64,000 nt of DNA. Origin: Solea solea. Lineage: Eukaryota; Chordata; Actinopteri; Pleuronectiformes; Soleidae. Where the stretch lies: the NCBI RefSeq assembly GCF_958295425.1, contig NC_081151.1:13956106-14020105 (forward strand). Direction: 5' to 3'. Made by a program: the position numbers and the translations under genes. Each line of letters begins with the position of its first letter. Position 1 is the stretch's first letter. The notes beneath the pieces were generated by a model. That model had not been told where the DNA came from. It worked only from the letters and a program-made list of their open reading frames with translations, and made no database searches. This document shows, in pieces, positions 55,699 through 64,000 of the stretch.

Positions 55699-56856
55699 CA
55701 TTTAACCAACTTTTATCTAATTCATGTTCTACAGAAAGTAGGTGCTGTGACTTTTCTTTGAAATAAGAACAAAGCATGGACATTAGGCAGATAAGGTGGA
55801 TAAGATAAGGTGTCCCTTAAAGGATTTCAGCATATGACGACATGGAAATGCCTCTGGATGAGGATAAACAAAGAAAAGTAGTATAGCTCACCCTGAGATG
55901 TCCCTGTGCTCGCTCCCATGTCTCATCCTTTCATGTCTCTGTATTATGGATGGCTTCATACTCAGTTTACTCCTAATAAATAATATAGCCTGGATCATAC
56001 AGCTTCATGCAAAATATAATACATGGATGTTTGAATGTGGGTAAGGTGGTAGTAAGTGGAGGGTGTAGAGAGCAAAAAAAAAAAAAAAGTGAGTTATAGC
56101 GTTGTCAGGGCTTGGTACTACATACCAGTCAGCAGCTGCCTCATCTAGAATCAGTATCTTCTGGCTTTTTATGGTCTTTTCAGGAGGAAACCTGTTTGAT
56201 TTTACATTTACTGTCAAATATGACACTCAGTGCTACATATCCAATTATATTGACATGTTTTAGAGTCAGTTCATGCTACAGTGCCAAAGGATTGTTGTCC
56301 GCATATCGTCATAATCACATAAAATGAAAATGTAAATTCTAGCATTCTCAGTTATAAAAGCCACTTTCAAAATTGAAGCTTGAATTCAGCTCCTCTTCGA
56401 GAAATCACATTTAGCTTAATATACAATTTCCTACATGTAGCGGCCAAAAATGTTTACTTAAATGGACTTTTAAACTCTCAGGATATCATGTGGGGGTACT
56501 AAAAAACAGAGCAATGCAAAGTCAAACTAAATAAAATAAAAGCCTAAATGAAAATGTACCTGCACATGCCAAAATACAAAATCCAATAAATACAGAAATT
56601 ATTGCACAGTTAAAGGCTCCAAATAATAACTCAAGTGAGTGATTGTTTAAAAAGGAACGCCAAATGAGGCAGTTTAGACAGCTTCAGTTGGTGTTAAAAT
56701 CTCTGTTTTCTCTTTTTTTCTCAGCTGGCAGTTTCTTAGGCAAAAACACAAAAATCTACCCGAAAGTAACATTTCAGAAAAAGAGTATCCAGCTCCCCTA
56801 TTTGTTTATTTTTTAAGTCAAAGTCTGGCGCAAAGTACAGAAATAGGGAACCTTCT

Positions 56857-58856
56857 TTAGGTTCTCTCTGTCTGTTCAATTTTGACCTCATTGGTCATCA
56901 AATGTTCTCCGTGCCACTTTTTCATGTGTTTTTCCAGAGTGCTGTACACGCTGAAGGGCATTTGGCAAATGTCACAGCGGTAGACCTCCTTACCATGCTG
57001 GCCATGTGTCTTCATGTGGCGTGTGAGCTTGGAGCTCTGCGCACAGGCATAGTTGCACAACTCGCACTTGTAGGGCCTTTCACCAGTGTGACTGCGCCGG
57101 TGCACTGTCAGGTTGCTACAGTTTTTAAACACCTTACCGCAATATTCACAGGTATCACACCGCTTGCTGTCCTTGGAGCTTGGTCGACCAGGGCCTCCAC
57201 CCAGATGTGGTGTGCTGCCCCCGCTGGCTGTGCCACTGCGGCCCGACAGGCCCCCGTCCAGCAGATCACCCGGAGGTGTTGAGAATCGCAGGCTGTCGTT
57301 CTCTGACGAGTGCTCAGAGGAGGTGGCAAACGGAGATTGTCTGGAATCAGTGAACCCTAGGAAAGGGTCTTTGATGAAGTGCCGTGAGGCAGCGTAGCCC
57401 ACCAACCACTGGGAGTAGACATTCTCAGAGGGAATGTGGGGTGCTGGGGGAATGTCCAAGTCTTTTTCAATCTTGATCCTCTTATTGGAAGAGTTGGACA
57501 GGCTGGGGCTGGTGATGGGGGTGGGCTTACGGGGGAAGAGGCCTGAGAAAGAGTCACCAGAGCCACAGTTTCGTCCATTAATGGTGGTCCTCTGTTCCTG
57601 CTGCTGGTGGTCCATTTCCCCAGCCACTGAGTCTTCATCCCCAGTGTCCCGCAGTCCATCTGAGCCCTGCTTGGAGAAGGGCATTCTTTTACGATTGTCA
57701 ACTATCAAATTATTGTACTGTTGTATAGAGTTGAGCCCCCCACCTTCTACCATCTTGTTAAGAGCGTGATGTGATGATTTCTCCTCTGTCAGTTGTTTAG
57801 ACCCATTTTCCCTGTTTCGGTAGAACTCAGATTCCATGCTGAAGTTGGATTCTGGTCGACTCTCATTCTCAAGTTCCTCTTCTTCTTCCTCCTCTTCCTC
57901 CTCCTCATTACCTTCCCCCTGGAAGTCACCATCTCGATTCTTCATGCCCTCACCTGTGACATCACTGGTTCCCGGCTCTGGGGAGCTTGTAGTAGACAGA
58001 CCATCATCTGAGCGCCCTGTCAGGGATCCTGCCTTGTGCATGTGGGTCTTCATGTGGCGCTTCAGCTTGCTAGCCTGAGAGCAGGCATGGTCACACAGCT
58101 GGCACTTGTAAGGTTTTTCTCCAGTATGGCTGCGCCGATGCACCACCAAGTTGCTCTGGAACTTGAAGGTCTTACCGCAGAACTCACAGGACTTGACCTT
58201 GTTCTGTGTCTGGGGAGGGGTGGTGCTATTTGGGGGCATCGGCGGTAAGGGAGGGGTGCTAAGAAAGGGAGATTTTGGTCCAGGTTGGAAGGGATTGGGG
58301 TTTAGTAGTCGGTGCATAGGGTTGGCCCTGCTGGGTGACAACGGTGGTGTGGTGCTGTTGTTGTTACCCGCCAACTCACGTAACCGTCTGGAGAAGTCCA
58401 TGGATTGGGACTCCATGGCCATAGGCGTTAGCCGCATCACCCTTTCAAAGGCACTAGGGTGCTGGGAGATGAGGCCCATTTCCTCTGCACTAAGGCGCTC
58501 CAGCCGGTGGGGGTCCAGGTGGTGGCGGGGTGGAGGGCTGACAAATGGAGGCGTGTTGGGAAGGCGGTTCTCCACAAAGCCTGGGGGAGGCTCACGAAGC
58601 AGAGGACCTGTCATCCTTAGAAGGTGGAAAGGATTGTTGTCACCAAGAAAGTTGGCAAGGGGGGATTGTGGTATGGAGTCGCTGCCCATAGGTGGAGGCA
58701 TTGAGATGCGTGGGGTGAGGGCAGTGCTTGAGGGATTGGACTCAAGATAAATTCGAATTCCATGGGTGTTCTGGACATGCTGCAGCAGGAACCAGGCACT
58801 GGGGAAGGGCTGCTTACATGTGGTACATATGTAGCTGGAAGGCTCATCCCTACCAC
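56857..58856 (-). CDS. bcl11b: BCL11B-type C2H2 zinc-finger transcription factor, last coding exon (partial gene)
   Basis: BCL11B is a nuclear C2H2 repressor that recruits NuRD-type complexes; in vertebrates it controls T-cell commitment and neuron, skin and tooth development. The exon encodes about 666 residues, the usual share of the last exon in an approximately 890-residue protein. Numbering from the upstream Met at 58869: finger 1 at C15/C18/H31/H36 ([19 protein letters not shown]); a proline-rich part with [12 protein letters not shown] [18 protein letters not shown] and [13 protein letters not shown]; fingers 2-3 from C228 ([16 protein letters not shown]); an acidic Glu run at about 320-333; [13 protein letters not shown]; and fingers 4-6 at about 574-653 ([19 protein letters not shown]). 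The C-terminus is [12 protein letters not shown]11B rather than BCL11A is indicated by [30 protein letters not shown] and the KIEQ end. Whether this is the teleost ba or bb copy cannot be told. The Met at 58869 lies in the intron and is not the start; translation begins in exons beyond the window. Confidence 0.96.
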
Positions 58857-58880
58857 CTGCAACACACAAAGAAAAAGATT
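58857..58880 (-). other. bcl11b: Splice acceptor of the bcl11b last exon
   Basis: On the minus strand the intron ends TCTTTTTCTTTGTGTGTTGCAG, a pyrimidine-rich tract plus CAG. The exon begins GTGGTAGGGATGAG. The split codon (phase 1) gives Gly-Gly-Arg-Asp-Glu-Pro, the same joint as in other BCL11 genes. Confidence 0.93.
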
Positions 58881-60397
58881 CATGAAATATTTTAGCTGAG
58901 GGCTGGCCTTAGAACAGGACCCATATATGAAATAACGAGCAGTTTACCAGTATAAGGCCAAAGTTCACTGTGTGCGTAGGTGTGTGTGTGTGCGCGCACG
59001 CATCTGTACCCACCTACCCGGTATAGTAATCGTGATGTAAGATGTATGGTTAAGTGTGTTTGTACATTTCAATCTATATCATTATAAAAAAGCTGGGAAC
59101 CTCTTCAAGCTAAAAAAAAAATGTCTGTTGCTGTTTGTTGGAATAAACCGTTGAAAGTTTGCTAATTTACTTTTCTGCAAATCATGGTGCACTTCAAGAA
59201 CAGGTTGACCCAAATGTTTGTGTTTGTGCTGTTATCAGGGCATTCTTGGGTGGTATTTTCTTTTCTGTTCTAACCAGGAACCTTTTGTGCCTAAACCTTA
59301 TCACATTCATGAAGAGGAAATTGTAACATCACATTTTTTTTTTTTTTTTTTTTAAAGAACCACAAGTTGATAAAACACTGTGTTTACATGTATTTAGACA
59401 TGATCACAAATATGAACTCAGTGATTTGCAGAATCTTACGATAGTATGTCACACACTTACACATACACATCTTTTTTACTATGTATTCACATTTAATCAG
59501 AATTTTCAAAACCTACATTCAAACAATCTGGCTTTCTCACCAGCATTTCCAGAGCATTTATCAGAACTTGCCTCCACCACTACACAATCAGACTTGATGT
59601 ACATTAAATAGGAACACTCCTACTGGGAGTATAAAACACACTGGGACAGATAATGGTAATTGTACTCTCTAATCACTCTCATATTTATTCAATGGAAGTT
59701 CATAGTCTTGTCTTGTCACAAAACATGCATTTTCTGCATTAATAGTGTGTGTCTGTGTGTGGCTTAACACAAAATGTTGAACTTTTCCTTTAAGTGCAAT
59801 GATCAAGGTACTTTGTTATAAGAACATGAGGTGATTTGAACAATGTACGTAAAGTCTTCTATTCATTTGTCAGACTATTCATTTGAATGGAGTATTCATT
59901 TCAGTGTCAATGTTTGCTTCTGTCCCTATGAGTCAATTATAGGCTACTTTCCCTTTAGATACACTGTGACATGTTTCACAAAGGAAAAGTTCAGGTCAAA
60001 TAGATACCGTGTTTAATGTGTTATTCATAAATAAAAGTAAAAAAAATACTGCCTAAATAACCTATATTATTCATTTAAATTCTTCTCACCCTCATGTGAG
60101 GATAGAAGTGGAACAGCTGCTCAGCTCCACAGTCCTGTACACCCTTTTTGACTTAATTATAGGGGACAGCAACCCTAACGCCACCACTACCACGACACTG
60201 CACACACACACACACACAACAATGAAAATAGTCGCTCCCCATATCCCAGCTTTTGTCTGTTCTTCTCTGTGTCTACAGTTTTACTCTCTTTTCTCTCTCA
60301 CACAAACATGCAGACACTGAATCTTCAGACCCAGAAATCGACAAAATAAAATGACCCCCCATCACTCTCTCTGTACACTCATTGCTGTGTGAGTGAA

Positions 60398-60406
<9 letters not shown>

Positions 60407-60428
<22 letters not shown>
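60407..60428. repeat. GA microsatellite
   Basis: (GA)n run. Confidence 0.9.
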
Positions 60429-60640
60429 TGAGCTTCCCCTCCTCCCTCCCTACCTCTGTATTTCAGCTGAACTTCTCATCTGCTGACAGAAGTCATCAAG
60501 CGACAACCGATGTTCATTTTTGAGGTGTTTGTGTGTGTGAGAAAAAGAGAGAGAGAGAGAGAAAATGTGCTGTTTCTGCACTGAAACTCTGCACATTTCT
60601 CTCTGGCCACAGTGGAAGGAGTGGGTCGTGGTATTTATTT

Positions 60641-60695
60641 TTGGGGTGTGTGTGTGTGTGTGCTTGAGTGTGTGTGTATGTGTGTGTGTGTGTGC
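60641..60695. repeat. GT microsatellite
   Basis: (GT)n interrupted by CTTGA and A. Confidence 0.9.
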
Positions 60696-60714
60696 CCCTC
60701 CTGGGGGAAGGGAG

Positions 60715-60835
60715 TCCAACGCAGATGGCAAATAAAGTATGCAGCCTGAGGCGAGAGCACATTATGCTAATTCTAATGTCAGCTGTACTTTAATATATGA
60801 CTCTATTTAATCACCCCATTATTTCCTATTTCCAT
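60715..60835. promoter_or_regulatory. Candidate intronic conserved non-coding element
   Basis: A unique block between microsatellites contains GCACATTATGCTAATTCTAA, GTACTTTAATATATGACTCT and TTAATCACCCCATTATTTCC. ATTA and TAAT cores are dense. Inferred from texture. Confidence 0.28.
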
Positions 60836-60852
60836 ATGAAAAAAACACAGAG

Positions 60853-60853
<1 letters not shown>

Positions 60854-60889
<36 letters not shown>
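60854..60889. repeat. GA microsatellite
   Basis: (GA)n run of about 17 units after CGAGA. Confidence 0.95.
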
Positions 60890-60893
<4 letters not shown>

Positions 60894-60937
60894 CTCATCA
60901 CTGTATTTGGTAAGATGCAGAGACCCATGTTTTATGT

Positions 60938-60963
60938 GAGTGTGTGTGTGTGTGTGTGTGTGT
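60938..60963. repeat. GT microsatellite
   Basis: (GT)n run. Confidence 0.95.
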
Positions 60964-61606
60964 GGGAAGAGGTCTGCAGAGATACTTTCCTCTCTCTCTC
61001 TCATAAACACACACACTGTTTTGATTACGCCTTATACTGTATGTGCACTTACAGTCTGTGTGCATACATTGCTCATGTTGTGGAGACCTGAGCTGTTGAA
61101 AGAGTACCATTATGGTATTAAGACTATTACTTATTTAGCCTATATTAGGTCTTAGTATTAAGATTATTAATAAGATTAAAGTAGAGCTCCTATTCCATTG
61201 GTCAAAAAAGCCCAATCACACCTGCTAAAATCTGACTTTATCTGCAAAGTACAATATAATATAATCCACATTCATTCCCAGGTGACATGACTATAATCAA
61301 CCTAGTATTCAGCTCTGGCTCTGATCAGCAGTGATGGAAACATTTAAGTAGTCATTTCACCATCAAAAACTTTATTTCGGAGATTAAGTTGCACATTGCA
61401 CATTGTTGGTTCCCAAACACTGGGTCGGGACCCTCAGATGTATCGTAGGAGATTATATTTGAGTCCTCAAACAAAATAGGAGAATTTTCAAACTTTTACC
61501 TTAGATTTTCAGAGTTTAAATAATATGCATTAAATTAAGCTTTAATCAATTTACCATCAACATCGCTGGGAAATGATTTGTTTACCAATTTAAAATGATG
61601 TTAGGT

Positions 61607-61675
61607 GTTACCACTGGTCCTGACAAGGTCAGTGTTTTTGCCAGAAAAGGTCCTAAAGAGGTAACAATTACTATA
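61607..61675 (+). repeat. Dispersed GGTCAGTGTTTATGC repeat, copy 4 (3' part)
   Basis: CACTGGTCCTGACAAGGTCA, GTGTTTTTGCCAGAAAAGGT and CCTAAAGAGGTAACAATTAC match the right end of copies 1 and 3. This copy lies in the bcl11b intron. Confidence 0.7.
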
Positions 61676-62116
61676 CACGATATATATTGTGATAGTAGAT
61701 AATAGTGGGTCCCCATATGGAATGTTTGGGAAACAATTGTTAGTATGAGTTACGGCAATGAGAAAGGAGTCCTTCACCTTCATCTTTACCCCAATTAAAA
61801 AAAACATATACCCACTACAACTTGTGTAAAGAATATTCCTGATGAGTGTAAAAAAGTGAATGAAGTGTATGAAAGCCATATCCACTGCTTACTGTTATAT
61901 CCCTTTATGTTGTTTTATCCCTTTTATTCCTGTTATTTAAAAAAAAACTAAACTAAAAAGTTGCTATATCCTAATCGGAATATTGCCAAATGTCAGTAGA
62001 TGATGACATAATGTGCTAATTAGCATATTCATGACATCATGGCATTGTGTTTGCATCCTGCCTCCTGTCAGCCAGTTTCAGCCGTTATCTATGTTATCTG
62101 TCCTTCTTTCCTTCTG

Positions 62117-62150
62117 TCTGTGTGTGTGTGTGTGTGTGTGTGCGTGCGTG
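62117..62150. repeat. GT microsatellite
   Basis: (GT)n ending GCGTGCGTG. Confidence 0.95.
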
Positions 62151-63539
62151 GTCAGATAATGGAGCACATGTGAAGTGTAGTGACTAAAGTGCATCAAAAT
62201 AAGACGTAAATCTAAACCAGTCAGAGATTAACCATCCTTTAGACATGAAACTGAGAAAAAAGGACACCTGGTTTCATACATAATTCCCCTTCTCACATAT
62301 GTTTTTTGGTTCATGGTGATACATGTCTCTCATATTAAATCATCATTATTATTATTATTACATGATTTTGAAATTCACTAGATTCAGTAACTCCGGTTAA
62401 TTTCAATGTCATATCATCAATTATTTGGTTATAAAGACCCTATTATTACTGTAAGAAATATATAATGGGCTAGTTCCATTTCACGTATGGATATTTTACC
62501 ATTTTTATTTAATTGTTTGTTGTTTACCTGGTAATATAGATGGCCTACCCTAATTTATTATTATTATCATCATTGTTGTTGTTGTTATTGTTACTAGTAT
62601 GATTATATTATTATTATTATTATATTTTGGTGACAAGCAGGCAATAACATGTTTACAGTAACTTAAAATATTACAGTACAGTTTGTGCAGTGCAATACAA
62701 TAATATACCACTGAAATAGACCAAGTGAAATATAAATGATAAAATGTGTGTATGTATTATTAATAATTGTTTTATGGCAGAGTTGTGTCAGTGAATTATG
62801 GATCAACGTGCAATTGATTTTATAAAAAAATATAAATACATGTATGTATATATTTTTTTTCTTTTTTCTTTTACTTCATATTATAAAAAAAATGTTTCCT
62901 AACGTACCATTATAATGTAGGAAGTACAGGAGTGTACAGTCATGAATGTATATGTGGAAAATGATTTATGGAGTGGTAAATAATTAGCTTGAGAGGATTT
63001 AATAAAAACATGCAGGTGTTGACAGAGAGAAGTACTCTGACCTTCCTCAGTGAGATGATTCTCCCACACATATTCTCAGTCTCTCTCTGTCTGATTCTGC
63101 TGCCTCTTTAAGCCTCTCTCTGTCAGTGGAGGTGCGGTCTGGCCCTTTGCCTGTGTTTTCTTTGGCTCACATTTTCTCTCACTCTCTCTTGCACACACAC
63201 AGACACACACACACTCGCGCACACACACACACTCCTCTCTCTTTCTCTCTTTTACACCCTGCCAGCACAACCTGTTTGGACAAGTGTGAGTAAGAAAAAG
63301 AATGTGTTCTGGCGTGGAGAATGAAAAACTGCATTCTTTTTATTTAAAACCCCACAGATCTTTAGAAAAATAATTTTAGACGCATGTATTTTGACACAGT
63401 GTGTGAGATTCTGACATACTGTGTGTGTGTGTGTGCGCACGTGCGAGTGCTCCAGCAGCAGCCATATGGATGAGAAAACAATACACACACTCCTCATCCC
63501 TCGGTCACTCTCTCGTCTGTGTGTGTCGCTCCCTCCCGG

Positions 63540-63840
63540 TTCACTTTCACACCATATAAAACTCTCATTACCGACTGATACCAGTTTTCACTCCGATTCA
63601 ATTTGCCATAATTACTGTGGCTGTCGCTAATAAAAGAGGGGGAGAGAGAGAGAGAGGGAACGGCTCGAAATCCGGTGCGAAGGTCAACTGGCAGTTAGCA
63701 GCGTTCATTTTCATCTCGGTGTATTCATCTGGGGCGGCTAATGGCCCAATTTTCTCCCCCTCACTCCTCAATAAATATTGCCGGAATTACAGGTTAAATA
63801 GCTAAATTAAATCACAGCTATTACAGACGGGGAGGGAGAG
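63540..63840. promoter_or_regulatory. Strong candidate intronic conserved non-coding element
   Basis: Two complex blocks flank a (GA)n. The left one has CTCTCATTACCGACTGATAC, CAATTTGCCATAATTACTGT and GGCTGTCGCTAATAAAAG. The right one has GGGGCGGCTAATGGCCCAAT, CAATAAATATTGCCGGAATT and AAATTAAATCACAGCTATTA. CpGs are kept and homeodomain cores are many. It lies in an intron of a developmental regulator, a usual place for enhancers. Inferred from texture and position. Confidence 0.42.
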
Positions 63841-64000
63841 AGAGAAGAGAGGTAGTCAAATATGCTGTTACAGGAGGAAGAGCAGATCGCTTTAAAGAGT
63901 GAGATTAATGTTGCAGAAGAGCTCCGTCGTGTTATTGCGTCAGATGATTACACAGATCATTTTTCTGCTGAGAGGAAGACAAACAGTCCAAGTCAAAAGC

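Larger units (their letters stand above)
53290..56856 (-). other. bcl11b: Putative bcl11b 3' UTR
   Basis: This follows the bcl11b stop on the minus strand. Mammalian BCL11B has a 3' UTR of several kilobases, so a long one is expected. The block 53300-54600 is unique, AU-rich and complex on the minus strand (for example TTTGTTTACTGTAAAAATAT, CAATATTTGTAATATTGGAG). Possible polyA signals (AATAAA on the minus strand) lie near 54838, 53858 and 52291, so the true end is not fixed. A hAT-type MITE lies inside at 55389-55698. Confidence 0.4.
58881..63539 (-). other. bcl11b: bcl11b intron (partial)
   Basis: No bcl11b coding exon is recognised here on the minus strand: no first finger CGQCQM-type text, and none of the alternative exon. 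The interval is rich in microsatellites: T-run 59334-59353, GA at 60407-60428 and 60854-60889, GT at 60641-60695 and 60938-60963, GT at 62117-62142, and CA at 63188-63234. The block 60715-60835 (GGCAAATAAAGTATGCAGCC, GCACATTATGCTAATTCTAA) may be a conserved element. Confidence 0.7.

Noticed and set aside
57434..58750. Plus-strand ORFs opposite bcl11b (for example 58151-58750)
   Set aside because: They are shadows of the conserved zinc-finger exon; codon content follows from the minus-strand protein.
58857..58869. ATG at 58869 as the start of the bcl11b ORF
   Set aside because: It lies in the intron; the acceptor CAG at 58857-58859 and the conserved joint show the exon continues from upstream exons.

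Overview
The window looks like teleost fish nuclear DNA, probably from a spiny-rayed fish. It is AT-rich, carries many short CA, GA, TA and GATA microsatellites, and is scattered with repeat families typical of fish: L1, CR1/L2-type and other LINEs, Ty3/gypsy, hAT, Harbinger, Tc1 and piggyBac elements, and tRNA-derived SINEs. There are no bacterial operons, CRISPR arrays or prokaryotic features. The species cannot be named from this sequence.

The only clearly functional protein-coding sequence is the large last coding exon of a BCL11B-type zinc-finger transcription factor on the minus strand (56857-58856). A clean splice acceptor lies at 58857-58860, and a long putative 3' UTR runs to about 53300. 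Everything above 58860 is intron of this gene, and no other bcl11b exon was recognised. The rest of the gene lies beyond the right edge. The interval from 1 to about 53000 is therefore the flank downstream of bcl11b, a gene-poor region like the one seen next to this gene in other vertebrates.

From left to right the downstream flank holds: an L1 ORF2 tail (2925-4030); a decayed piggyBac transposase (5560-6220); a hAT transposase relic (6925-7880); a Harbinger element with matching inverted ends and a spliced Myb-like gene (11092-12964); an unidentified broken gene-like locus with a Thr/Pro/Ser-coding minisatellite (15285-17110); a BED-finger hAT relic (19815-20222); a rearranged gypsy fragment (21600-22384); a Tc1 element with TA target duplication (22548-23431); LTR and L2 fragments (25833-29300); another LINE (31530-32600); an internally deleted L1 (33750-35560); gypsy pieces (41945-42330, 43809-44400, 48250-48900); a nearly complete but 3'-truncated L2-type LINE (44505-47065); a hAT MITE with a perfect 8-bp target duplication (48906-49468); a SINE (49690-49930); and a Harbinger MITE with TTA duplications (50569-51106).

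Between the repeats are islands of non-repetitive, homeobox-site-like, AT-balanced sequence (480-645, 8815-8985, 10205-10445, 20720-20995, 39690-40470, 50215-50480, 63540-63840). These resemble conserved non-coding elements and may be long-range enhancers of bcl11b. This is a judgement from sequence texture, not from an alignment. I found no convincing new biological system. The best leads are the unidentified locus at 15285-17110, a 32-bp-stem hairpin at 21392-21460, an unclassified inverted repeat pair (25380-25670 and 47487-47755), and the enhancer-like islands.
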